Translations under genes and position numbers: made by a program
From: Nocardia ninae NBRC 108245
GTDB lineage: Bacteria > Actinomycetota > Actinomycetes > Mycobacteriales > Mycobacteriaceae
Assembly (NCBI RefSeq): GCF_007990755.1
Contig: NZ_BJXA01000001.1
Coordinates: 1 to 64,000, forward strand
Direction: 5' to 3'
Length of the DNA stretch: 64,000 bases
The notes under the pieces: model-generated
What the model was told of the DNA's origin: nothing
Seen by the model: the letters and a program-made list of their open reading frames with translations, nothing else
Database searches by the model: none
Shown: piece by piece, positions 19,753-28,150 of the stretch
How positions within the stretch are numbered: the stretch's first letter is position 1
Layout: each line of letters begins with the position of its first letter

Positions 19753-21345
19753 ATGAGTACTGAGACGAAGAAGAGTCCCACCGCGGCGCTGCCCGCACGG
19801 ATCACCGGTGCGCTGATCGACCGGTTGACCGAGCTGGTCGTCGCCGACGGTACCGCCGCACCGTACTCGATGACGGAGGTCTATACCGGCGCTTCGGTCG
19901 GTGACCTCCCGCAATCCACCCCGGCGGACGTGCGCGCCGCCGCCACGACGGCCCGTGCGGCACAACAGGAATGGGCTGCACTGCCGGTGCGCAGCAGGCT
20001 GCGGGTCTTCGAGCAGATGCACGAACTGATCCTCGGTGAGGTCGAGACGATCGCCGATCTCATCCAGATCGGCTGCGGCAAGACCCGGCGGATGGCCGTC
20101 GAGGAGTCGTGCGACGTGCCGATGGTCATCAGCCACTACCTGAAAACCGCGCGCCGCGTGCTGCGTTCGAAGCGCCGCGGTGGCCCGATGCCGATCGTGA
20201 CCACCTCGACCGAGGAGCACCGGCCCAAGGGGCTGGTCGCGGTCATCGCGCCGTGGAACTTCCCGTTCGCGATCGCGTTGTCCGACGCGATGCCCGCGCT
20301 GATGGCGGGTAACGGCGTAATCCTCAAGCCGGACAACAAGACCGCGCTGTGTGTCCTCTACGGCGTCGAGCTGCTGCACCGGGCCGGTCTGCCGCGCGGA
20401 CTCGTGCAGGTCGTCTGCGGTGAAGGCCCGGACATCGGACCCACGCTGATCGACAGCGTCGACTTCGTCATGTTCACCGGCTCGACGGCCACCGGCCGGG
20501 TGGTCGGCGAACAGGCCGGGCGCAATCTGATCGGGTGCAGCCTGGAGCTCGGTGGCAAGAACCCGATGCTGGTGCTCGACGACGCGAACCTCGACGAGGT
20601 GGTCCCGGGTGCGGCGTTCTCGGTGTTCGCCAACTCCGGCCAGGCATGCATGCACATCGAGCGGATCTACGTGCACCGCAGTCTCTACGACGAGTTCGTG
20701 CGCCGATTGGTCGCTGCCGCCGACGAACTCAACAGCAAGATCGGTGCCGCGTACGACTACACGCCGGAGTTCGGTTCGCTGGTCTCGGTGCAGCACCGGG
20801 ATCGGGTCGCCGCGCACGTCGAGGACGCCCGTGCCAAAGGCGCCACCGTGCTGACCGGTGGTAAGGCGCGGCCGGACGTCGGTCCCGCGTTCTATGAGGC
20901 GACCGTGCTCACCGGCGTCACACCGGAGATGACGCACGCGACGCTGGAGACCTTCGGCCCGGTGGTGAGCGTGTATCCATACGACGACGAGCAGGAGGCC
21001 ATCCGGCTCGCCAACGACACCGAGTACGGCTTGAACGCGAGCGTGTGGAGCCGGGACCTGAACCGCGCCAACCGCATTGCCGCACAGCTGCAAGCCGGGA
21101 ACATCAATATCAACGACGGCTTCGTGGCGACCTACGCCGCCAAGGGCACGCCGTCGGGTGGGGTGAAGCAGTCCGGCGTCGGCACCCGGCACGGCGATCA
21201 GGGCCTGCTCAAGTACACCGACACGGTCAACGTCGGCGTGCTCAAACGTCAGGTGCTGTCCGCCCGCTCGGGCCAGCCCTACGAGAAGCAATTGAAGATG
21301 ACGCTGATGTCCTTGCGGCTGATGCGCCGAACCAGGCTGCGCTGA
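19753..21345 (+). CDS. Aldehyde dehydrogenase, succinate-semialdehyde type (GabD2-like)
   Basis: A 530-residue aldehyde dehydrogenase with APWNFPFAIA, FTGSTATGR, LELGGKNPM (general base Glu) and catalytic Cys299 in SGQACMH. Length and sequence resemble the actinobacterial succinic-semialdehyde dehydrogenase GabD2 group, but many members act on other aldehydes. A KstR-like site lies in its 110-base leader, and the CYP125-like gene follows 43 bases later. This suggests oxidation of an aldehyde formed from a P450-hydroxylated side chain. GGAGAAG precedes the ATG. Confidence 0.85.
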   Translation: MSTETKKSPTAALPARITGALIDRLTELVVADGTAAPYSMTEVYTGASVGDLPQSTPADVRAAATTARAAQQEWAALPVRSRLRVFEQMHELILGEVETIADLIQIGCGKTRRMAVEESCDVPMVISHYLKTARRVLRSKRRGGPMPIVTTSTEEHRPKGLVAVIAPWNFPFAIALSDAMPALMAGNGVILKPDNKTALCVLYGVELLHRAGLPRGLVQVVCGEGPDIGPTLIDSVDFVMFTGSTATGRVVGEQAGRNLIGCSLELGGKNPMLVLDDANLDEVVPGAAFSVFANSGQACMHIERIYVHRSLYDEFVRRLVAAADELNSKIGAAYDYTPEFGSLVSVQHRDRVAAHVEDARAKGATVLTGGKARPDVGPAFYEATVLTGVTPEMTHATLETFGPVVSVYPYDDEQEAIRLANDTEYGLNASVWSRDLNRANRIAAQLQAGNININDGFVATYAAKGTPSGGVKQSGVGTRHGDQGLLKYTDTVNVGVLKRQVLSARSGQPYEKQLKMTLMSLRLMRRTRLR

Positions 21346-21388
21346 ACCCGATTCGGCGCGGTTCGCAGTACCACCTGAGGAGGTAGCC

Positions 21389-22615
21389 GTGGCGACACCG
21401 TCGTTGCCGGCCGGATTCGACTTCACCGATCCGGCCCTGTGGGAGACGCGAAGGCCCGTCGAGGAGTTCGCGCTGCTGCGCGGGACCGCGCCGGTCTGGT
21501 GGAATCCGCAACCCGACGACCACTCCGGCGGTTTCCGGGACGGCGGCTACTGGGTGGTGAGCAAACTCGACGACGTCAAGGAGGTCTCGCGGAATTCGGA
21601 GCTGTTCTCCTCCGAGCGGAAGGGCTCGATCATCCGGTTGTCCGACGACATCACACCGGAGCAGCGGGCCGCGTCGAACGTGCTGCTGGTGAACATGGAT
21701 CCGCCGAAGCACTCCAAATTCCGCAAGATCATCACCAAGGGTTTCACCCCGCGCGCGGTGGAGGGATTACGTGCGGCATTGACCGAACGAGCGCATGCCA
21801 TTGTGCACGAGGCGAAAAAAACGGGCGGCGGGAACTTCGTCGAACAGGTCGCCTGCGAGCTGCCGTTGCAAGCGATCGCCGAGCTGATCGGCGTGCCGCA
21901 GGCGGACCGGCGCAAGCTGTTCGACTGGTCGAATCAGATGCTCAGCTACGACGACCCGGATTACGGTGATCCCGCGCTCGCCTCGGCCGAAATCCTCGGT
22001 TACGCCTGGAATCTGGCCGAGGAGCGGCGCAGTAGCCCGGCCGGGGATATCGTGTCCGAACTCGTGCACGCCGATGTCGACGGTGAGTCGCTCGGCTCCG
22101 ACGAATTCGGGTTCTTCGTCATTCTGCTTTCGGTGGCGGGCAACGAAACAACACGCAATGCCATCACGCACGGCATGAAAGCGTTCGTGGACCATCCGGA
22201 GCAGTGGGAGCTCTACAAAGATCAGCGCCCGCGCACCGCGCCCGACGAGATCGTCCGGTGGGCCACGCCGGTCACCGCGTTCCAGCGCACCGCCACCGCG
22301 GACACCGAGATCGGCGGCACCCGGATCCGGGAAGGCGACCGAGTCGGACTGTTCTACGGCTCCGCCAACTTCGACGAGGACGCCTTCGCCGATCCGTTCA
22401 CCTTCGACGTGCTGCGCGACCCCAATCCGCATGTCGGTTTCGGCGGCACCGGCGCGCATTACTGCGTCGGCGCGAACCTGGCCAGGCTGGAAATCGACCT
22501 GATGTTCAACGCCATCGCCGAGGCCATGCCCAAGATCACCGAGGTGGCAGATCCGGTACGGTTGCGGTCGGGGTGGATCAACGGAATCAAGAATTGGCAG
22601 GTCCGATACGAATGA
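21389..22615 (+). CDS. Cytochrome P450, CYP125-like (steroid side-chain hydroxylase family)
   Basis: A 408-residue P450 with AGNETTRN near residue 250, the haem loop GFGGTGAHYCVGANLAR with Cys359, and LRSGWINGIKNWQV at the end. From memory these, together with GFDFTDP at the start, VEEFALLR, FVEQVACELPLQAIAELIGV and WATPVTAFQRTA, match M. tuberculosis CYP125, which oxidises the terminal side-chain carbon of cholesterol. The KstR-like site upstream and the ligase nearby fit the same theme. It may be a paralogue with another sterol or terpenoid substrate. GGAGGT precedes GTG 21389. Confidence 0.88.
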   Translation: MATPSLPAGFDFTDPALWETRRPVEEFALLRGTAPVWWNPQPDDHSGGFRDGGYWVVSKLDDVKEVSRNSELFSSERKGSIIRLSDDITPEQRAASNVLLVNMDPPKHSKFRKIITKGFTPRAVEGLRAALTERAHAIVHEAKKTGGGNFVEQVACELPLQAIAELIGVPQADRRKLFDWSNQMLSYDDPDYGDPALASAEILGYAWNLAEERRSSPAGDIVSELVHADVDGESLGSDEFGFFVILLSVAGNETTRNAITHGMKAFVDHPEQWELYKDQRPRTAPDEIVRWATPVTAFQRTATADTEIGGTRIREGDRVGLFYGSANFDEDAFADPFTFDVLRDPNPHVGFGGTGAHYCVGANLARLEIDLMFNAIAEAMPKITEVADPVRLRSGWINGIKNWQVRYE

Positions 22616-23097
22616 GTCTTCGAGACGTACCGCTGCAGACGCTGAGCGGGGAATCCACGACGCTGTCCGAGCTGGTCGGCGACAAGGTGGTGTTGCTGGT
22701 GAACGTGGCCTCCAAGTGTGGGCTGACGCCGCAGTACTCCGGTTTGGTCGAATTGCAGAAGTCCTACGGCCCGCGCGGTTTCAGTGTGGTCGGGGTGCCC
22801 TGCAACCAATTCATGGGCCAGGAGCCCGGCTCGGCCGAGGAGATCCAGCAATTCTGCTCAACCACCTACGGCGTCGATTTCCCGCTGCTGGACAAGGCCG
22901 ACGTCAACGGCGAGAACCAGCACCCGCTGTACCGGACGCTGGTCGAAACCCCCGACGCCGACGGCGCGGCCGGTGACGTGCAGTGGAACTTCGAGAAGTT
23001 CCTGATCGACCGCGACGGCAAGGTGGCGGGGCGGTTCCGGCCCACCGTCGGCCCCGACGCGTCGGCGCTCGTCGCATCGATCGAATCTTTGCTCTGA
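22612..23097 (+). CDS. Glutathione peroxidase-family thiol peroxidase
   Basis: A 161-residue thioredoxin-fold peroxidase with catalytic Cys36 in SKCGLTPQY, VPCNQFMGQEP, and WNFEKFLIDRDG with the tetrad Trp125-Asn. Cys in place of selenocysteine and the C-terminal length are usual for bacterial enzymes, which mostly use thioredoxin. The ATG overlaps the CYP125-like stop by ATGA. Coupling to a P450 suggests removal of hydroperoxides made by uncoupled turnover or from oxidised lipid substrates. A strong terminator follows. Confidence 0.9.
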   Translation: MSLRDVPLQTLSGESTTLSELVGDKVVLLVNVASKCGLTPQYSGLVELQKSYGPRGFSVVGVPCNQFMGQEPGSAEEIQQFCSTTYGVDFPLLDKADVNGENQHPLYRTLVETPDADGAAGDVQWNFEKFLIDRDGKVAGRFRPTVGPDASALVASIESLL

Positions 23098-23104
23098 GTG
23101 CACC

Positions 23105-23137
23105 ATTCGAGGCCCGTCCATAGGACGGGCCTCGAAT
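23105..23137. terminator. Bidirectional terminator hairpin
   Basis: A perfect 15-bp stem (ATTCGAGGCCCGTCC paired with GGACGGGCCTCGAAT) closes on a three-base ATA loop. It lies between the stop of the glutathione peroxidase gene and the stop of the convergent CYP51 gene, so it can end transcripts from both sides. Confidence 0.9.
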
Positions 23138-23150
23138 CATGTTCGGCCGC

Positions 23151-24503
23151 TCAGCGTTGTCGTCTGCGGTAGCGGACCGTGCACGGTTGCATCAACTGCA
23201 CCACCATCTTGCTGTGGTCGTTGCGGTAGCTCTCCGACGGCTGCGCCATCTCGAACTCCCAGTCCCGCAGCAGGATCGAGAAGATGGCCTTCAGCTGCAT
23301 CAGGGCGAACGGCGCGCCGACGCAGCGGTGTCGGCCGGCGCCGAACGGGATCCAGGTCCATCGGTTGACGATGTCCTCTTGCCTCGGGTCGGCGTAGCGG
23401 CCGGGGTCGAACAGCTCCGGATCCGGGAAGTCCTCGGCGATCCGGTTGGAGATCGCGGGGGTGGCGGCGACCAGGTCGCCCGGGGCGATGTGGTGCCCGC
23501 ACACGTCGAAATCGCCGCGGGCCACGCGCATCAGCACGATCAGCGGCGGGTGCAGGCGCAGGGTCTCCTTGAGCACCGCCTCCAGGTTCGGGATCTGGCG
23601 TAGCGCGCCGAAGCTGATGTCGGAGCCGTCGGCGTACAGGTCGTCGAGTTCGGCGACCACCCGGCGCAGTTGGCCGGGGTGGCGGAGGAGTTCGATCACC
23701 GTCCAGGCCGCGGTGCCCGAGGTGGTGTGGTGCCCGGCGAACATCATCGAGATGAACATGCCGGTGATCTCGCTGGCGCTGAATCGCGGGGTGCCGTGCT
23801 CGTCTTTGATGGAGACCAGGACGTCGAGCATGTCCCGATCGTCCTTGCCTGCCGGGGGACTGGCGGCGCGGGTGTCCATGATGCCCTGGACCAGTTCGAC
23901 GAGTTCGACGCGGGCGGCGTCGCGGCGGCGGAAGCTCTCGATGGGGGCGTAGGGGTCCACGTACGCCAGGGCGTCGGTGCCGCGCTCCAGATCGTGGTAG
24001 AGCCGGGCGAACCGTTCGTCCAGCTCGTCGCGGAACTTGACGCCGATCAGGCAGGCGGAGGAGGTGTAGATGGTCAGCTCGGCGAAGAAGTCGAGCAGGT
24101 CGATCTCGCCCGCGTCGCCCCAGCGCGCCAGCATCCGGTCCACCTCGCGGGCGATCGTCGCGGCGTGGCCGCGCATCTGCTCGGCGCGCAGGGCCTGGTT
24201 GTGCAGCATCTCCTTGCGGCGTTCGGGCGGTGCGTCGAAGACGACGCCCTCGCCGAAGATCGGCTTCATGAACGGATACGCGGCGGCCTGATCGAGATCC
24301 TCGTCGCCGGAGCGGAAGAAGAACTCGTTGGCCTCCGCGCCCGACAGGAGGATCACCTGTCGCCCCGCCAGATCGAAGGACCCGACGTCGCCGCATTCCG
24401 TGCGTACCCTGCGCATCAAGCCGATCGGGTCGGTCCGGAATTCCGGCAGGTGACCGAGTTCCTGCTGTGCACCCGAAACTCGTTGCGGCGTAACCAGAGT
24501 CAT
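23151..24503 (-). CDS. cyp51: Sterol 14-alpha-demethylase CYP51
   Basis: A 450-residue P450 that matches M. tuberculosis CYP51 (Rv0764c) almost continuously as remembered: EEFRTDPIGLM-like start, FFFRSGDEDLDQ, CYP51-type FAGHHTTSGTA in helix I, KETLRLHPP, and FGAGRHRCVGAPFA with Cys394 at the same number. It removes the 14-alpha-methyl group of lanosterol-type sterols by three oxidations. Bacteria seldom make sterols, so its natural role is unclear. GGGAGGG precedes ATG 24503. It is divergent from the MCE gene with only 44 bases between starts, containing copy D of the 17-bp element. Confidence 0.95.
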   Translation of the reverse strand: MTLVTPQRVSGAQQELGHLPEFRTDPIGLMRRVRTECGDVGSFDLAGRQVILLSGAEANEFFFRSGDEDLDQAAAYPFMKPIFGEGVVFDAPPERRKEMLHNQALRAEQMRGHAATIAREVDRMLARWGDAGEIDLLDFFAELTIYTSSACLIGVKFRDELDERFARLYHDLERGTDALAYVDPYAPIESFRRRDAARVELVELVQGIMDTRAASPPAGKDDRDMLDVLVSIKDEHGTPRFSASEITGMFISMMFAGHHTTSGTAAWTVIELLRHPGQLRRVVAELDDLYADGSDISFGALRQIPNLEAVLKETLRLHPPLIVLMRVARGDFDVCGHHIAPGDLVAATPAISNRIAEDFPDPELFDPGRYADPRQEDIVNRWTWIPFGAGRHRCVGAPFALMQLKAIFSILLRDWEFEMAQPSESYRNDHSKMVVQLMQPCTVRYRRRQR

Positions 24504-24541
24504 CGGAAACCCTCCCGGGGATCGCGGTCCGAACCTATCAT

Positions 24542-24558
24542 GGACACGTGTCTGGACA
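24542..24558 (-). promoter_or_regulatory. 17-bp shared operator, copy D (CYP51/MCE promoter)
   Basis: On the minus strand the sequence is TGTCCAGACACGTGTCC, one base different from copy C; its core GACACGTGTC is a perfect palindrome. It lies 38 bases upstream of the CYP51 start and overlaps the proposed MCE start codon, so one bound repressor could silence both genes. Confidence 0.6.
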
Positions 24559-25765
24559 TTACTACGACACAGGTGACCGGGCAAGATGGTCGCTGTGGTC
24601 GGCCATCCGGTTGAAGCTGGCCGGTGCCGCCATGGTCGTTGTGCTGGTCGCCATAGTCGGTGTGGCACTTTCGATGTTCACCGGCCGGTATGTCGCGACG
24701 GCCACCGTGACCGTGGACGCGCCGCGTAGCGGGCTGGTGCTCGATCCCGCGGCGAAGGTGAAACTGCGCGGAGTGGAGATCGGGCGGGTGGAGTCGGTGG
24801 GGCGGGCGGGCGGCCGAGTGCGGTTGGTGCTCGCGCTCGATCCCGAGTCGCTGCCACTGGTTCCGGCGAATGTGCGGGTGGACATCCGCTCTACCACGAT
24901 CTTCGGTGGGAAGTACGTGAACTTCGTTGTCCCGCCGCATCCTTCGGCCCACCGGCTGCGCGACGGTGCCACCGTGCCCGCGGACGCGGTGACCGTCGAA
25001 TTCAACACGCTGTTCGAACAGCTCACCCGGATCCTGGCGCAGATCGCGCCGGAGCGGCTCAACGCCACCCTCACCGCCCTGTCCACCGCACTGCAGGGCC
25101 GCGGCGAGATACTCGGGGACCTGCTGGCGCGGGCCGCCGCCTATCTCCGCGACATCAATCCCAGTCTGCCTGCCCTGCACCGCGATACGATCGCCGCGGC
25201 CGAGGTCACCGCCCTCTACGCCGACACCATCGACGACCTGTTGCGCACCACGGCCAGCGCGACCACCACGAGCGTCACCCTCACCGAACAGGAAGCCGAC
25301 CTGGACGCGGTGCTACTGAACGTCATCGGGCTGGCCGACACCACCGATGCCGTCCTCACCGAAAACGAACACCATCTCGCCACCACCCTGGACCTGCTCC
25401 GGCCGACCACCGGCCTGCTGAACACCTACAAGCCGGTACTGAACTGCCTCGTCCTGGGCCTGGCCGAAACGCTCCCTGACGCCGAATCTTTCGTCGGCGG
25501 CATCCAACCGGGTGCCGTCTTCAACGCCGGCTTCATGTACGGCGGCGAGCCCTACACCTACCCCGACGACCTCCCCAAGGTCAACGCCACCGGCGGCCCC
25601 CACTGCGCCGGCATCCTCGACCGCATCCCCGGCTCCCACGCCCCCTACCTCGTCACCGACACCGCCGAAAACACCCCCTACGCCCCCTCCACCACCCTGA
25701 AGGTGAATGCCCCCAAGGTCTTCCAAATCCTGTTCGCCGGTCTACCGGGAGTCTCATCGCCGTGA
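24548..25765 (+). CDS. Orphan MCE-family lipid-binding protein
   Basis: A 405-residue protein with one N-terminal membrane anchor (about residues 22-48), an MCE/MlaD beta-barrel domain (VRSGLVLDP-like strand, VKLRGVEIGRVESV, then IFGGKYVNF) and a long helical C-terminal part, as in Mce proteins. MCE proteins form periplasmic or cell-wall tubes for lipid import, usually encoded as six with two YrbE permeases; none of those are here. GTG 24548 lacks a ribosome site and lies within copy D of the shared operator, so the start may be leaderless or further in (ATG 24632). Its pairing with CYP51 suggests sterol-like lipid handling. Confidence 0.82.
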   Translation: MSGHYYDTGDRARWSLWSAIRLKLAGAAMVVVLVAIVGVALSMFTGRYVATATVTVDAPRSGLVLDPAAKVKLRGVEIGRVESVGRAGGRVRLVLALDPESLPLVPANVRVDIRSTTIFGGKYVNFVVPPHPSAHRLRDGATVPADAVTVEFNTLFEQLTRILAQIAPERLNATLTALSTALQGRGEILGDLLARAAAYLRDINPSLPALHRDTIAAAEVTALYADTIDDLLRTTASATTTSVTLTEQEADLDAVLLNVIGLADTTDAVLTENEHHLATTLDLLRPTTGLLNTYKPVLNCLVLGLAETLPDAESFVGGIQPGAVFNAGFMYGGEPYTYPDDLPKVNATGGPHCAGILDRIPGSHAPYLVTDTAENTPYAPSTTLKVNAPKVFQILFAGLPGVSSP

Positions 25766-25792
25766 CCCGTTGTGAGCGTGCAGGATCAGTGC

Positions 25793-26299
25793 ATGGGGCA
25801 AACCACATTGGAGACCGAGCGACTGACGCTGGTGCCGCTACGCGCCGAGCACACCGACGCCGTCGTCGAGGTCTTCGCGGACAAAAGCATGAGCACCTAC
25901 CTCGACCTCGACATCAGTGCTCCGGACACGGCGCGGGAGATGATGCGGCAGCGGCTCGCCTTCGACGGGCCGCCGGGGATGGGCCACTGGGCCTTCCTGC
26001 AAGGCGGCATTGTCGTCGGCATCGGCCACCTCCGCCCGTCATGGGAACTACCCGGCGACCTGCCTGAAATCGGCTGGTACCTCAGCCCGACCTACGGTGG
26101 GCGCGGACTCGCCACCGAGGCCGCCGCCGCCCTCCTCCGCCACGGCCTCACCGACCTTGCCCTGAACTCGGTCTGGGCCCTCGTCCATGTCGACAACAAG
26201 CCCAGCCTCCAACTCGCCGCCCGCTTGGGCTTCCTGGCCGTAGGCACCGGCGTCCACTACGGCGCCGAGCATCGAGTGCATGTCGCCCTGCCCCGCTGA
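25793..26299 (+). CDS. GNAT-family N-acetyltransferase (RimJ/RimL type)
   Basis: A 168-residue GNAT protein: the N-terminal LETERLTLVPLR start typical of RimJ/RimL-like enzymes, IGWYLSPTYGGRGLATEAA with the acetyl-CoA loop (Q/RxxGxG/A form GGRGLA), and NKPSLQLAARLGF. The acceptor is unknown: a ribosomal protein, an antibiotic or a small amine. ATG 25793 is preceded by CAGGAT. It starts 27 bases after the MCE stop but looks unrelated. Confidence 0.8.
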   Translation: MGQTTLETERLTLVPLRAEHTDAVVEVFADKSMSTYLDLDISAPDTAREMMRQRLAFDGPPGMGHWAFLQGGIVVGIGHLRPSWELPGDLPEIGWYLSPTYGGRGLATEAAAALLRHGLTDLALNSVWALVHVDNKPSLQLAARLGFLAVGTGVHYGAEHRVHVALPR

Positions 26300-26454
26300 G
26301 GGGCAACAGCCGCAACGGTTCTCGGATTCTGCACTGCCTCTAGGGGGCCGTAGTGGGTGCGGATCCCGAGAGTCGGTGTGGGATTCCGCGAGTGCGGGGG
26401 GCCAGGCGACAGCACAAATCCCCGGTCGAGCGACCTGGGATCCGTGTGTCGTCG

Positions 26455-27906
26455 TTACCGTGCCGCGCGGACCGAGAGGGCAGCTGCGAGTAGCACCGTC
26501 ACCCCTTCCGCGATCGCCGTGCCACCGAGCGCGTGCGACGCCGACAGTGTCGTAGTGCCCGCCAGCCCGAGGAACAGGGAGCCGAACGAGGCGATGCCGA
26601 CCACGATTCCGAGCTGCACATTGGTCACCAGGATTCCGCTGGCGTCCGCAGCGAGACTCATCGGCACCTTGGCCAGCGTCCGCGTCATCAGCGGGCTGAA
26701 GGCGAGACCGTTGCCGACCCCGCACACGCCGAGCAGCGTCAGCACGAGCGGTCCTACGTCGGCACCGTTGCGCAGCAGCGCACCCACGGCCACCATGCTC
26801 GCCGCGGCCAGTACCAGGCCGAACGGAATCATCTTGGCGTGGTAGCGATCTGGGATGCGTTCCCAGTTCAACCCGGTGACGGCGAACGTGACGCCCATCG
26901 GAATGAACAGCAGCCCGGCGTGCAGCGCGCTGTACCCGAGCGTGCTCTGCAAATGGATGGCCATCACGAACATCCAGCCGCCGAACGTCGCCATGATCAC
27001 GAACAGCGTGGCCGCGGCGAGCAGCAGTCCTGGCGCGGCGAGCACGCGGTGCGAGAACAACGGCTCACCACCGCGCGCCGCTACGGCCCGCTCGATCCCG
27101 ACGAACGCCGCGAAGGCAACCACGCAGGCGCCCAACGAGATCCAGGCCCACATCGGCCAGCCGAGTTCGCGGCCAAGCACCAGCGGCAGCACGAGCGCGA
27201 GCACGGCGGCAGTGAGTACGGTGAGCCCGGCGAGGTCGAGCTTGCGGTCGAACCGCTCGGTCACGGAGGGCAGAATCCGCGGCGCCAACACCAGTAGCAC
27301 CACCCCGATGGGCACATTGACCAGGAACACCCCGCGCCAGCTGCTACCCCACAGATCGGCGCTGACGATCAAACCGCCCAGCACCTGCCCGGCGACCATG
27401 CCGCCGGAGATGATCGCGGCGTACACGCTGAGCGCCTTGGCTCGCGCATTGCCGGTGAAGGTGCGCTGAATGATCGTCATGATCTGCGGCACCATCGCCG
27501 CCGCCCCGACACCCTGCGCGAAGCGGAACACGATGAGCGACGACTCGTTCCAGGCCAGCCCGCAGACCAGCGAGGCGAGCGTGAACAGGGCCAGCCCGGC
27601 GATGAACATCCGCCGCTGGCCGAACCGATCGCCGAGGCGGGCGCCGGTCACCAGCAGTACGGCGTAGGCGATCACGTAACCGGCGACGATCAGCTGCAAT
27701 GCCGCGCCGGAGGTGTGCAGGGAACTGCGAATCGATGGGATCGCGACATTGACGATGGCGGCGTCGAGCACGGCCATGAATTGACCGGTGAGGATCACGA
27801 TGAGGATGGCCAGGGTGCGCCGCGCACCGTGCGCGGCGGGTGGAGCGGCCGGGGGAGCGGCAGCCGGCTGTGCGGCTGCCGAATCCGGCGACAAGATCTG
27901 CGTCAT
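26455..27906 (-). CDS. MFS drug exporter, DHA2 (14-helix) family
   Basis: A 483-residue integral membrane protein with about 14 hydrophobic helices. Motif A is present (GARLGDRFGQRRMF) and the first helix carries LTGQFMAVLDAAIVNVAIPS, the DHA2 signature. It should export cationic or lipophilic compounds with proton exchange. The N-terminal tail is Ala/Pro-rich. It is divergent from the carboxylic acid reductase gene with 244 bases between, and no dedicated regulator is next to it. The start at 27906 has no clear ribosome site. Confidence 0.88.
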   Translation of the reverse strand: MTQILSPDSAAAQPAAAPPAAPPAAHGARRTLAILIVILTGQFMAVLDAAIVNVAIPSIRSSLHTSGAALQLIVAGYVIAYAVLLVTGARLGDRFGQRRMFIAGLALFTLASLVCGLAWNESSLIVFRFAQGVGAAAMVPQIMTIIQRTFTGNARAKALSVYAAIISGGMVAGQVLGGLIVSADLWGSSWRGVFLVNVPIGVVLLVLAPRILPSVTERFDRKLDLAGLTVLTAAVLALVLPLVLGRELGWPMWAWISLGACVVAFAAFVGIERAVAARGGEPLFSHRVLAAPGLLLAAATLFVIMATFGGWMFVMAIHLQSTLGYSALHAGLLFIPMGVTFAVTGLNWERIPDRYHAKMIPFGLVLAAASMVAVGALLRNGADVGPLVLTLLGVCGVGNGLAFSPLMTRTLAKVPMSLAADASGILVTNVQLGIVVGIASFGSLFLGLAGTTTLSASHALGGTAIAEGVTVLLAAALSVRAAR

Positions 27907-28150
27907 GCAATGAGCTTGCGGGCTCGGCAGCACCAGTAACAGGAGCCCATTAAAACTGGTATCGGCAACACCCGGATAAACCGATTCGGGCATTCGGGAG
28001 TTTTCACTCGTGCAAAACGGGGCTACGGTCAACTGTGGCGCACGCCACTTGTTCAGTGCCCGGAGCAGCGTCTTCCCGGAAATACTTAGACAAGCTAACC
28101 TGTTTTAGAGATGCAGGGCGTTTCTACTTTGTCAACGAGGGAGATTTGCC

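Noticed and set aside
16751-19798. Very long open frame on the minus strand opposite the NTF2-like, unknown and ligase genes
   Set aside because: Its composition is the typical mirror of GC-rich coding sequence on the other strand (His/Arg/Val/Asp-rich, no domain), while the plus strand encodes recognisable or coupled proteins.
19627-21426. 599-codon minus-strand frame opposite the second aldehyde dehydrogenase
   Set aside because: The plus strand carries all aldehyde dehydrogenase motifs; the minus frame has no family features.
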